A stretch of 64,000 bases of DNA from Axinella damicornis (GCA_963931865.1 OZ007508.1:13638781-13702780), one strand, 5' to 3'; positions 1 through 11,995 are shown, counted from the stretch's first letter. Numbers and translations are program-made. The notes: a model not told the origin generated them from the letters alone.

Positions 1-67
1 GGCATGGGAGCTTGTTCATGCTTGCCCCAATAATGATGGTTCAGGTACAGGAAAGACAGAGTGATAC

Positions 68-3000
68 CTCTTTGAACTTCTTGAGTATCTTCAAATACTT
101 CATTGGTAACCTCAGGGATGGTGAAATCCACTAACAGAGTGAGGTAATACAAAATCAGCCAATTGAGATGGTTAAATTTCTTTGTACATCCTTACATCCT
201 GAAGTGAATTCATCATTGCCCTTGCGGAACGACACAGATTGATGCTCAACATTGATCGTCACAACAGACTGAGTAACAAAAAGGTACCAATTAAAGGATT
301 AATTGAGAGAGCCTCCTACTCTACATGTACTGTATTAGTCACAAGAAACTATACCTCAGTCCTGAGACTATCAGTTGATGAATCTCCCTCTCCAGGCTGG
401 TCAGCAAGGGGAACATCTACAATTGGAGCACAAAATTAATGTTGTTTAGTAAGATTACTGTGAACTCCTAAATTAGTACATTGTGGGGCGAGTGTGAGCG
501 AGTGCATGTGCAGAATGTGGAAGTCATCAGACTGTGACTGTATAAGCACAGCATGACCCCAGGCCACAGAATATCACACCAAAAGTACACACATATGCAC
601 AACACAGGAACTTCGAGTCAGGCTAGCTGAAGCAGTCTAGCGGCAATATGGCAGGTAACACACAACCTATATGCACACTTCACACTGGTACAACACAACA
701 TGTGTTCAGTACAGATCAATGAACAGGTCGCCACTGAGGAGGTAGAGGTAGACTGTTTATGGTTCGCCCATTGCTCTAGGCCTCTTAGCCAATGAAAAGG
801 TAGGTCACGAGCAGTCTGTGTCTTTGTTGTCGCCATTGTCCATTGAACAGGTAGAATGAGTCTCGGTCGCGGTAGAGCAAGTGCGGGGGTGAATGTATGG
901 TGAGGGGTGTCCTGGACACCCCGCTAATTTCCTAGCTCATTTCCGGACATCGTACCGTACATCTCCGCCGTGCATGAGAACCTGGTAAATGCGGGGGTGT
1001 CGGGGAATTCATGGAGCATCTGGACACCCCTGTCCGTACTCTACATAGGTATAGAGTGGTGTGCTTCTCAGCAACAGCAATGAATGCACATTATATTGCA
1101 TGTGCCAGATCTACGGTATGGGAGACAAATCGACACACAGTGCGAGCCGTGCTTGACTACGACTAGTGTGGGGCTCGCTCACACTCGCCAAACAAGGCTG
1201 TATTATCTTACTGTATTTGGAAGCAATCTTGTAGGCCAAATCCGTAGCCCCAACTTCATTCAGTGCCCACACCAGGGTTGCCCATGATGTGACCTCTCTC
1301 TCCAGCCATGTCAGAAGGACTCTCTGGGCACATTCCTCGGCACTAATGCGCTTGCTCTTTATCTCCCGCAACTCCTCCATGGGAATATCCAGGCACAAGC
1401 CCAGAAGATACCACGATTTCACCTCCTCCGAAGCCCTTACCAGACCTAAAAGTAATTGCAGATTTAATTTGGAAGCTAAAACTTTCAGGGTAGGATATGA
1501 ATTCAATTTGTTCTTGGGAGTAACTCCCCTAGAATATACAAGTATTTGAGCATGACAATGTCAAAGTATACATGCAAGTAAATTACCTCCTGACAGCTTC
1601 TGGTCATCCTTGTCAACATATCTCATGTCCAAGTGCACTACCTTCGAATCAGTGGCATGCTACGGTAAAGATCAAGATTCTCAATACCACATAAGACAGA
1701 TTAAGCACTAACTATGTAGCACTAACTTGCTCTTGTGATGCTACTTCTTTGCTAGTGTCCACACCTGAGATGTTTACAAGAGTTTGTTTTAACACATGTA
1801 CATACATCAAAATTTAATAGTCAGTGGCCCAGAGATTCAATAACTCACAAAACTTTGAGCCAAGTCGCTTGGCCAGAGCTTTCAGTTTCATTTCCTCAAG
1901 AGCAGCGACGATTTTTGACCATGTTGGCTTCTCGTCCCTCATCCATGCATCTAACATCTCCGTCCTGCATGTATCCACATTCCTGTAGTCTTCCCGTAGG
2001 TTCAAAAGGGTTGCCCTGGGGACCCTCAGGCACAACCCCAGGTAGAACCAGTCAACCACCTCCTGTAGCTCATTGACAAGCTCGGCCAAAGTTGGTGGGG
2101 TCTCTAATAGAAAATGTCACCCAAAGTAAATGATGTAGCAGTCACACATATAGTGAATCAACATGTTTGAGCATTGCAGTATTTCAGAGCATCCAACATG
2201 CTCACAGCTAAAGTTGTATAATCCGAAGGCAGTACAGCACAATTGAATGCTGAGAGTTAGTGGAAATCTTCAGAACTGGTATACGCATTATCTGAGGCCC
2301 CACCCACAAAATTAATGGTCAGCTGTGGCTCTACCTTGCTGTTCTTCCTCATCACTTTCCACGTTCCCACCATTTTCCTGGTCAGTAGGCTCCTCAACTG
2401 CCAAATCCTATACAGTACAAAATAGATCGAACTATGCTAACATAAAACTGTGTATATATCCATTAAAATTCTGTACCAAAGCGCTAGCGTACATACACAA
2501 GAATCTGTCACAGAAGCAAGGAGCGCTCATAATCACTTTGCTATCAAGTACAACGTTTGATTTTCAACATATGCAGCTGCATGATTGGAAACGTATCCGG
2601 GCTTTGCAATGCATTACTGTAACATATATAACAGCTACTCTGCTAAGAGCAGCCACTCATAGTTCACAAGGTACAATAATTAATATACGTTCCTACCATT
2701 TTGTGATAGCATGCATGTGGAACAATAGTGGATGCTAAGGGGAAATGCAGCTGCCCCCACCAATGCTAACAAGGATGGTAGACTAGGCGTCTTACTGTGG
2801 CATCTTCTGATTGAGGTGAAACTTCATTGGGAACAGGAAGGACTGCAGTATCTGGAGGGATAAATGAAGCAATACATATTCCATAAAAGATTAATTTTAC
2901 CTCCCACATTACTGTACATATGTAGGTACCGTAGTCTCTCGAAAATACGCCCACCCTCGAAAATACGCCCACCCCCCTTTTTCGCGACAAGTTGTTACAA

Positions 3001-3813
3001 AGGGTCATTTATTACTGGAAAGTACGCCCACCCTATTAGCTCGAAAAGGAATGCACTTGAATAGCTCCGGAAGAAGCACTGTCAAAGAGGTTGGACTAAA
3101 CAAGGCTGTATGGCTATCGCGGTACTATTTGCAATGAATTGCATAATCAGCTGTGTACTGAATGCATGACATGAGACCGTGCACGCGCTGTGCATTGCAT
3201 GTTTGTGTGTCTTCGCGTGTGCAATCGCCTTAGCGTAGCGCTATAGCACTAGCAGCGCACTACGGATTTCTAGGAAGCAGCAGCAATCGGCAAGTCCCGA
3301 AGATAGTCTGCGCACTCTATGTCATTCAAGCAGTCCTGCTGTGTCTTGTTTGCTGTTCCTGTATAGCTACTCACACGAAGAGATTGTTCCTGCTCACCAA
3401 GAAACTCCGGGACTAGTAGTAGTTAATAAGCCTTGCTAGAATGACTGTTGCAGTATTGCACTCGTATACGCATGTACTTGGGTGGGCCTACTTTCGAGTC
3501 AAGGGTGGGCCTATTTTCGGGAGAGGGGTCCTCGAAAATACGCCCATCCCCCTCTTTGAGCAGATTCTAAATTCATCGCCCATGGGCGTATTTTCGAGAG
3601 ACTACGGTACATGCAGACACTTGCATGAGGACATCTTACCATCATAAACTGCAGTGTCAGCAACTGTTACCAGCCCAGAATGGACAAGTGGCTCCAGCAT
3701 CTTGGAACATGCAGGAGTTTTCAGTTGCAAGGATTCCAGCAAACTTTCCCTCTTGCTATCACCTCTTTCTGTTTCTCCAAGCCAGTTCGCAGCATCCCGG
3801 AGCTCACTGGCAA
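68..3813 (-). CDS. Partial second copy of the Death-domain gene (leaves the window)
   Basis: Ten exons match those at 28967-32308 one by one in sequence, order and phase: 3813-3640, 2851-2796, 2407-2335, 2103-1849, 1764-1727, 1659-1587, 1445-1212, 416-355, 268-196 and 130-68. All are open and have intact splice borders, so this copy may be expressed. Its upstream part (PH-Btk) is missing and the sequence beyond 3850 is transposon DNA. The gene runs to the left, so further exons may lie outside. Linker differences are in-frame (9 bases at 355-416). A 679-bp element sits in the intron between the first two exons. Confidence 0.6.
1212..1445 (-). CDS. Death domain 2 of the left copy
   Basis: A 234-base class 1-1 exon, open, sister of 29405-29638. 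It reads LVRASEEVKSWYLLGLCLDI and LLTWLEREVTSWATLVWALN. Length, phase and borders are unchanged from the sister. Confidence 0.8.
1849..2103 (-). CDS. Death domain 1 of the left copy
   Basis: A 255-base class 1-1 exon, open, nearly identical to 29997-30251. Visible differences are conservative, for example RVPRATLLNLREDY against RVPMATLLNIRQDY and ALEEMKLKALAKRLGSKF against ALKEMKLKALAKRLDSKF. Confidence 0.8.
2929..3607. mobile_element. TA-target element, CCGTAGTC ends (679 bp)
   Basis: Ends CCGTAGTCTCTCGAAAATAC, inverted at the other side, flanked by TA on both sides. Inner part has repeated CGAAAATACGCCCA stretches in both orientations. It lies in an intron of the left Death-domain copy and is absent from the sister copy, where the flanks are joined at about 32038-32062. 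Confidence 0.75.
3640..3813 (-). CDS. Shortened Death-like exon of the left copy
   Basis: A class 1-1 exon of 174 bases (sister: 228). It begins directly at ASELRDAANWLGETERGDSK; the first codons and the Gly/Ser-rich middle of the sister exon are gone, while the end LVTVADTAVY is kept. The deletion total is a multiple of three and the splice borders survive. Selection for frame without selection for the fold is a possible reading. Confidence 0.5.
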
Positions 3814-3859
3814 CTAAATGACGAATTAAATGGAATAACTAGTTAACCCTTTACCACCC

Positions 3860-5560
3860 ACAGATTATGGAGGTCAGTTTTTTAGCCTCAATAAGCTAGA
3901 ATAGCTCCTTTACTTTTATTTTTTACTTTTTATTTTTAATTTTTAAGTGTTCGAGGGGCAACCGCACTCCTGATAGCCGCGGTTAAACGGTAGCACAAGC
4001 TAAGTGTGACAGTTCGTTCCAATTGTCATACATGACGTGAGTACCATGATAGCTATATATAGGGAAGATCAGATAGAGTGCAACCCCAGTTAACAGTTAC
4101 GACTCGCCGTAGGCGTAGTAGCGCAAGCTAAGTATCGCAATTCGTTCCAATTAACGCACATGCCACGTGGCAACCATGCTCAGTCGATCGCAAGCAATGG
4201 CGACCAAAAGGAAGACAAGATATTATTACAACACTCACAACTTAGCCAGCACGGTGAGTTTTGGCATGCAAGCGTCAGTGAACGACAGCGATCACGACCG
4301 TGTGCTCTTCGTGTGCCTTTCCTAGGAACGGTAGCTACTGCCACCGGAAGTCGAAGAGAGCGCTCGAGCAATGGCAGCCACGGCGAGACAAAAGCGCTCA
4401 TATCTCCACCACCAAGGTGAGTTTCAACACCAACTTTTACATTCAGGTCAGGGCATGATAGCGATCACGGCGGTGTAGTCACAATTTCTGTAGGCCAAGC
4501 CTAAGTACTCGAACATTAGCTATATCATATTAATTAAGAAACCACTGCACACCAAATTTCAGCTTCTGAAGTGCTATAGCTTTTCAACTGCAACAAATTT
4601 AATTTTGGCCTCAGGTGCCCATTTTGGACCGCGTGTCATGACTGAAATACCCATATCTTCTGATGTGATTAACGTAGAGAGTTGCAACAAGGATTTTCTC
4701 GAAGCTCTTGAAAGGCTCTTTCATTTGGCATATAATAATATGACCAATAAACTTGGTGAATAAACACATGTAGGTTCAATGTCTTTGTAAAAAAAGTTTG
4801 AAAAAAAATCAAAACTTCCGTTTTTCCAGAACCAAGGTCAAAGGTCAGATTACGTAACCTTTGAACTTTAATTAGATCAAACATCAAATTATTATATGCC
4901 AAATGAAAGAGCCTTTCAAGAGCTTCGAGAAAATCCTTGTTGCAACTCTCTACGTTGATCACATCAGAAGATATGGGTATTTCAGTCATGGCACGCGGTC
5001 TAAAATGGGCACCTGAGGCCAAAATTAAATTTGTTGCAGTTGAAAAGCTATAGCACTTCAGAAGCTGAAATTTGGTGTGCAGTGGTTTCCTAATAGAACT
5101 AACAGGCTCACCAAGTTTCGGCAAAATCAGAAGAGGTGAGGATTTTTTTGTGTTGATTTGACATGGAATGACCCACATACCACGTGGCAACCACGCTCAG
5201 TCGATCGCCAGCACGGTGAGTTTTGGCATGCAAGCATCAGTGAACGACGCGATCACGACCGTGTGGTCAGAATCTTCGTGTGCCTTTCCTAGGAACGGTA
5301 CTGCCACCGGAAGTCGAAGAGAGTGCTCGAGCAATGGCAGCCACTGCGAGACAAAAGCGCTCATATCTCCACCACCAAGGTGAGCATTCGCTCCTCAGTG
5401 GCCAAACTAGGTGGGGCCCGCACGCATGGAGAGACCCCTCTGGTAATACCTTTAATGATATTCATGACCCTCACAAGCCCAGCAATCGGAGGTCAAAGGT
5501 GGAGGTCAAAGGTGGATGTCAGCTGATTTTTGCCTAGCGGTAGAAATTCAATTCCTGGAA
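3860..5560. mobile_element. DNA-transposon remnant with internal long hairpin
   Basis: Starts near a GAGGGGCAACCGCACTCCTG end (3953) that recurs inverted at about 54970-54999. Contains two copies of a repeat (about 4090-4432 and 5168-5383) that end in an exon-like stretch with a GTGAG donor; the same repeat occurs inverted several times at 53.8-55.0 kb. The part 5390-5530 recurs at 50366-50515. No transposase was recognised. Confidence 0.5.
4540..5090. repeat. Long near-perfect inverted repeat (about 200-bp arms)
   Basis: Bases 4540-4739 and 4889-5089 are reverse complements with only a few mismatches; the loop is about 150 bases. Transcription through it would give a long hairpin RNA. It lies inside the transposon remnant 3860-5560. 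Confidence 0.8.
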
Positions 5561-6758
5561 TTTCCACTAATCCAATTAAGCAGTAGCTCGGTAATTATTT
5601 TCTGTGATTCCAATGTACTGATACCAGGAAATGTATATACTTATCCAAACAACCCGAGTTCCAAGTACACATTTACAAAATACACTATTCATAGTAAGTC
5701 TGCCAAATGCAGTGGTGGCATGAGCAGTTGATGCCTATTTCCTGGAACACAACAGTCCTTGGTCACAAACGAGTTCTCGAGTTCTCTCCAAATTCAGCGC
5801 GTGGCATCGTGGTTTGATGATGCCCATTTCTTGGAATTACTATAGCCACACCAACAGCGGAATGCCAGCCATGGCAGTGGCAGTTGATGTCCATGTTCCT
5901 GAAATAACAGTCACAAACGCTCGAAATGCAATAATGGCATGGCAGTAGACACCAACAGTCACAAACGCTCGAAATGCAGTACGTGGGATGGCAGTTCCAT
6001 GCCCATTTCCTGGAATGAACAGCGTTCACAAACGATTTCTCTCCAAACGCAGCGAGACAACTATTACAACGGTCCATCCAATCTAGCGGTACTAATTCAT
6101 TTCCTGGAATTTCCAATCCTCCGGTAGTGAATTTTGTTTTTATACCATTTTATTAGCATAAATATGGTAACTATACCCTATACTACCACTTTTGTACATG
6201 TGTGATGGCCCCCACGGGCTCAGCAGTCTTGTACATGCAGACTCCCATGCCCAAAGGGGGAAGTACAGTTGCAATTTGCAGTCCAAATTGGCATGAATCT
6301 GATTCCTATGTAATTGCGTTGTGGCACTTCACAGGTGGCTAAGTGTGTACATGTAGACACTGGGACAGTGAAGTGATAGTATCTCATTATTCATGTAGCA
6401 CCTCCTTGAGAGCCACCACCTTTTAATTGGCACTTAGGAATCCTCATGCAAGCTGTAGCCCATAATGGCTTTCTGTACACAACTGTACCAGACCCCTTTG
6501 GGTACCGGGTACGGGAGTCTGGTACCAAGACTAAACAATACCCATGAATTGAATTTCGTGCAAACCTTGCTACCAAACAGTGGCTGATCCAGCGGGGTGC
6601 ACCGGCAATCCCTGTGATGTACTTGGTATTACTTCCTGTATGTTCGTTTATTACTTCCTGTATCAACTCAATTTATACCATGTGCTTCGTTCATTGATTC
6701 AGTTCTCAATAAAGTTGATACACAATAATCCCCTGGTACAATTTGGCCTTCCCAGTGT
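5387..6758. other. No gene; dispersed repeat fragments
   Basis: Bases 5390-5530 are a repeat shared with 50366-50515. From 5540 to 6130 short CCTGGAAT-type motifs recur (also tandem at 50006-50075). A short hairpin lies at about 6485-6530. No coding signal was seen. Confidence 0.5.
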
Positions 6759-7036
6759 ATATTCGCGCACGGCGGAATAGTCTGGAAGACTGCCGACTTG
6801 TTCTGACACCCACCCCATTCGGGGTGGGCGATAAGTAGGTGCGAACCACAGCGCCTCCGCATTAACTACGGCAGGTCTCCAAGGCGTTAAGTATAATACT
6901 GTTTGCGTGTAGTGTACAATACATAACGCCTTGGGATTAACGCATTAACGCGCCATGTATGGAAGCGCTGTGGTTCGCAGATACTTGTCAGAACAAGCGG
7001 GCAGTCCGTCCAGACTATTCCGCCGTGCGCGAATAG
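6759..7036. mobile_element. Fold-back element with CGCGCACGGCGGAATAG ends
   Basis: The first about 48 bases (ATTCGCGCACGGCGGAATAG onward) are inverted at 6990-7036, and an inner stretch around GGTTCGCACCTA/CGCTGTGGTTCGC is also inverted. TA-like flanks are possible. Non-coding. Confidence 0.6.
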
Positions 7037-7039
7037 TCC

Positions 7040-8545
7040 GGTACGTCTCAGACTATCATTTCTAAATACTAGCTAGATAAGCCTCATAGCTACTAACCTG
7101 TTGTCATTTTCGCACAGCGTGCCACACCCAACCATCTGCTAGCCTTGTTCCAGGCCTTCTCAACCCCAGCTTGCAGTATTAACGCGGGGGAAGGCCTGGT
7201 GTACGGCATATAGAGTCTACATAAGCGGCTGCGTTGACGTCACCGGCCGTAAAACAATCGAAACGCCCTCCGTTATAGGTAACGCACTTACTGCACCTTC
7301 ACCTCACACATTTAAGTTAAATATTGCACCTTTGTTCTTGTAGTTAGTTAGTTAGTTAGGGTACATACCTGTATTAGCCTAGAAGGCTATTATGTATCCT
7401 TTGCATTGGCATGAATTATTATATAAAATAAAAAATAAAAAAAACTCAAGCAACATGCCTAAGAAGACTAGCCTCGTACCCAGTCCCACGCCCAGCTTTT
7501 CGTCGTCTAGCTCGTCCCCCTTCGTCTGTTCTGCATGCAGCCGGGCCCTCCAGGAAGCCAAGGTCTCCCAAATTTTATCTGAAGTCAGTGTACTGTGGCC
7601 GACTAAAAGGCCCAAATCGCTTCACTTCAAGAACTACTGCTCTCTGCTAATTGCCGCCGTGACGCCCATGATGGCGGCCCTCTCTCGGACCAACATCGCA
7701 TACACAAACTGCATGTCTTGGTGGTTTGGCGGTTAGTGGGTTGCTACGAATGTCTAGTCAGTGCCACCTCCTCTTGTTCCAAAAAGCACTGACACTGAAT
7801 TGATTGCCAGACTTTACTATAACTGCACATACACAACAAAATTGCTATATGTGTTGTATATACTGGAGGTGCTCAGCAGGGCACGTACCCTGTGCATTAC
7901 TTTAGAAAGGATACACAATGTGTATATTGCCTAACGCCGATTTTTATACAGCATGCACAATTGATGAGCTAGCTAAGCTACCGATTTCAATACAGCATGC
8001 ATGCAGATGAGATACCGTAAGTTGTGGTAGTAATGTCAGAAACAGGGTGCGGTCAAGTTGTATAAATTACTAATTTTCGACTTTCATGGCACCTCGAGTG
8101 GATCTCTGGTCTGTGAGTTATGTAGACGCTAGTATTTTCTGAATTCTGGCACTACTGTTATGAACTACATAAGCCTTTACAAACCAGTGATGCAATTGGC
8201 CCACATTTCAAGGCCTTCACTGCTCAAACTAATTTTTGTGTGCTCCACAGACACAACCGATCACTTAACACATGCACACGGGGTTAAAACATTTTCGTTG
8301 TTTGAGCATGCATGTACGTATAGGAGTCCAGCATTGATGAACTACTTATGGTATATTCCTTGAACAGAGTTTAGGAATTTAGCAATTAACTGAGCTAGTG
8401 CAGATCACAATACTATTTTTTAAATGGAATTTGACACATAAACCCACTTGACACGTGTAATCTCCATTGCCAAACTTGAGTACTGAATCATGAGCTTTCT
8501 ATAGCTACTGACGCATCTTCTGTTTTCACCTTTAGTGGATAGTTA
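7040..8545. other. No confirmed gene; edge of the inverted duplication
   Basis: An open frame at 7457-7736 (+) begins inside a TAGCCTCG-type element end and is not recognised. From about 7720 the sequence resembles, inverted, 41380 and downward; 7850-8040 and 8150-8280 match 40560-40380 and 40240-40190 inverted. This marks the outer edge of the inverted duplication. Confidence 0.4.
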
Positions 8546-8644
8546 GTCTCGTTCCCAGACTGTTTATCCAGTGCGTGTATCGCTTCCCCACGCGCGATAC
8601 TAAAAGCGATCCATGCTGGGGTTGGTTGAGTCTGGGACCGAGAC
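8546..8644. mobile_element. Small TA-target element, GTCTCGTTCCCAGAC ends
   Basis: The 99-bp element has inverted ends GTCTCGTTCCCAGAC and GTCTGGGACCGAGAC between TA dinucleotides. It is related to, but distinct from, the GCCTCGTTCCCAGGCC family. Similar small copies are at 17301-17368 and 27482-27519. Confidence 0.6.
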
Positions 8645-8820
8645 TAGTGGATAGTCAGCTCCTTCAACCGAACTATTCCCCTCCCTTCACGCAAGACAAC
8701 AATTTCCAGCCTAACGTCAAAGCCAAAGCTCTGAGAACTTCCAATCACACCTACACTATTATCACTAAAACTGCTGATTGTTTTGGTGATGGCCCGGTCA
8801 CTCGTTCTGCCTGTCACCTT

Positions 8821-9600
8821 CTGACAGCCCAACCTTGTCACTCTCTATATGCCTGCCACCCAGCCTGGTCACTCTCTATATGCCTGCCACCTAGCCTGGT
8901 CACTCTCTATATGCCTGCCACCTAGCCTGGTCACTCCCTATATTCTTGCCGCCCAGCCTAGTCACTCTCTATATTCCTGCCGCCCAGCCTGGTAACTCTC
9001 TATATTCCTGCCGCCCAGCCTTGTCACTCCCTATATTTTTGCCGCCCAGCCTAGTCACTCTCTATATGCCTACCGCCCAGCCTGGTCACTCTCTATACGC
9101 CTTCTGCCCAGCCTGGTCACTCTCTATACACCTTCCGCCCAGCCTGGTCACTCTCTATGTGCCTGCCACCCAGCCTGGTCACTCCCTATATTCTTGCCAC
9201 CCAGCCTTGTCAATCTCTATATGCTGCCTGCCGCCCAGCCTGGTCACTCTCTATGTGCCTACCACCCAGCCTGGTCACTCTCTATATTCCTGCCGCCCAG
9301 CCTGGTCACTCTCTATATGCCTGCCACCCAGCCTGGATGCTCTCTATGCCTGCCGCCCTGCCTGGTCACTCTCTATATGCCTGCCACCCAACCTGGTCAC
9401 TCTCTATATGCCTGCCGCTCAGCCTGTTCATTCTCTATATGCCTGCCACCTAGCCTGGTCACTCTCTATATGCCTGCCGCCCAGCCTTGTCAATCTCTAT
9501 ATGCCTGCCGCCCAGCCTGGTCACTCTCTATATGCCTGCCGCCCAGCCTGGTCACTCTATATATGCCTGCCGCCCAGCCTGGTCACTCTGTCTGCCTGTC
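8821..9600. repeat. 31-bp minisatellite, about 25 copies
   Basis: Units of the form CAGCCTGGTCACTCTCTATA plus TGCCTGCCGCC repeat with point differences. Because 31 is not a multiple of three and the unit lacks stops in this strand, all three forward frames stay open; these are not genes. A short inverted stretch of the same type lies at 38840-39000 and a relative at 47400-47970. Confidence 0.9.
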
Positions 9601-10956
9601 ACTTTCTACAGTCTACTATGGTGTGTGTGCATGTATGCTTACATGCATGCTTATACAAGCAACGAAAGGCATCGTTCCTTTAACAAAGATAGTGTCATGT
9701 GAAGTGCAACACTCAAAAAACTAACTAAAGTTCCTAGGCAGGCTTTTGTGGCAACTTCAATTGTCCGAGTACTCCAGTCTCAAGGGACCATGAAACCATG
9801 TCGCGACAGAGGTAATGGTTAAAATAACAAACCTTTTATCACAGTAATAGTGTTGTTACACGCATGCATGCCCCAGCCTCCACAGCTTTGTAGGGCCTCC
9901 CTAACTAATATACACTTGACCCAGAAAGTGGAGGAAGGGGATGCGGACTATGCGACTGTTGAAATAGAAGCTGAAAACACAAGGGCAAGAGAGTTCCTTG
10001 CTTCAAAGGATCCAGACACACACATGAGCTTTTGTCCATATATGAGTTATCAATTGCTTTGTAGAGAGACAACCCATGTCTGTGCTCTTTGTATGTGCAT
10101 ATCCAAGCTTTGAAATGAATGTAGATCTAAGTTAGCCTTTAACTGTAAGCAGTGAATCTAACATACAGTCAATAAGTTTTTAGCACTGGATATACTATTT
10201 GACCACTTGTTCATTTATATCCTGACAGATGCAAACAAGCAGGAGATTTACATGGAGGATAGCTTTCTGAAGCGGCAGAGGGGTTTAGGTCACTCATCAT
10301 CCAAGCTGAAGTCGCTGAGATTTCAACCGAGGTATTGCCGGCTGACTCTGACCGGTCTGGAATACTATGAGAAGAGGAAAGACTGAAAGGTACTGTTCTG
10401 CCATGCAATCATGTATATACTTTTTGGTTAGTGTGCTATGCGTGCATTAAGTAGTAGAAAGGAGTATTCACTGATTTGTTCAATTGCAGCCAAGAGGGAT
10501 GTTTCCAATGGATCATTGTGGAGACTGTTCCCTCATATTTGTTTGGTCGTACCTGCTGCTTCCAGGTCAGTCAGTATGACTGTTTTGTAGTCCTAATAGC
10601 ACTTCATTGATTAAACACTCCTTTTTACTCACAGGTTGGTGATGACAAGGAACAGATGGATGTACTTTGCTTCCCAAACCTATCAGGAGAGACAACAATG
10701 GACTGAAGCATTCAGAAAGGGTAAATAGGTTAATTATGCCACTCGAACATCTTCATGGGGATATGTATTACGATGTATTTATCTCAGAGGCAACCAGGTG
10801 TACCTCTAGGTTGACAAATAGAATGTACAGCTAGACATGTTTGTAAGCATAAACTGCACTCTATGGGGTTTACCTACTGTAGAGGTATGTATGGCTGGGA
10901 GTCATGATGAAACTGTTGGTGTTGAGTATTTCTGTATGCAAAATAGCTAAAAGCTG

Positions 10957-11690
10957 GACTGCCGGATCACCTGGATCACCCGGATCACCAAAAATGCTGT
11001 CCAAAAAGAATGGTCAATTAATTAAGTATGCACGCTGGCGTGTGTACAGCCGGCCACATGCACAGCTAAAAATGATTGCTTCGTTCTTTACAGTCGCCTC
11101 CTGATATCGACGACTCACTGTGCTGGGGAGTACAAACACATTTTGTATGACCACCAGTACCCCAGTTAGCAGCTGCACCGAATCAGGGAGTCTTTGATAG
11201 ACTTGACCAAGTATAGTTAGCTACTAGCTACACAGTACATACTGCGCACGCAGAGCGGTCTACCCCCACAAGCCTGGCCGTGTGACTCTCGATCGTATGC
11301 CTGCCAAGTTCAGCGAGTCAGCGGATGGATGAGCAGGCAGAAATACTACAATGTATGCCGTACACGATTGCTACTAACCTGTGGTTATTGTGCCAGAGCT
11401 GTGTCTCAGACGCGTCGACGGTCTATCCAGCAACCAACGATGACGGCTAGTCTGGGCCACGCTGCCGGTGATGCTCCCATTCAGTAGCAAACACCATGAT
11501 AACCCGCACTAAGTTATCTAGCAACTCGGACTACCATACTAACGACACACGCTGACACGCTAAAGCAAGCAATGGGCGACTATTTTCCAATACCGGAAGT
11601 GTGTTCAACATGCAATTACCGAAATTGTCCATTCTTTTTGTCTCGCGTTTTTGGTGATCCGGGTGATCCGGCAGTCCGGCTTTTACACAA
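10957..11690. mobile_element. Element with GGACTGCCGGATCACC ends
   Basis: Inverted ends read AAAAGCTGGACTGCCGGATC and, at 11630-11690, the complement with an inner copy of TGTCCAAAAAGAATGG. Inserted in an intron of copy A; the matching intron at about 36790-36830 lacks it. No coding frame for a transposase; a non-autonomous element. Confidence 0.7.
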
Positions 11691-11815
11691 GCCCCATGAT
11701 TCCCATATGGGTGTGGTCAAACCTTCAAGTATGCAGATACTTGATTGATCTACATTGTTGGCATGCAACTATTGCCCGTTATACATTAGCATACTTGATT
11801 CTAAAATATATCCAC

Positions 11816-11995
11816 AGCTTGAGAAAGTCTAGTTTGCAACAGTTTACAAATGTTGTAAATGCTAGTGTACAAGGCAGTTTACAAGTTTGTAAATGAACCC
11901 CTGTATGAAAGCAATAGGAGTTCATTTACAAACTTGTAAACTGGCTTGTACACTTGCATTTACAACATTTGTAAACTAGCCTTTCTCAAGCTGTG
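11816..11995. mobile_element. 180-bp perfect-type hairpin element
   Basis: Arms of about 80 bases (CACAGCTTGAGAAAG at one end, CTTTCTCAAGCTGTG at the other) fold on each other. It interrupts the intron just upstream of the Btk exon of copy A; the sister intron (about 36650-36665) is uninterrupted. Confidence 0.75.

Noticed and set aside
8946..9724. Long plus-strand open frames rich in Pro, Leu, Tyr, Ala
   Set aside because: They are translations of the 31-bp minisatellite in all three frames; no start, splice or family support.
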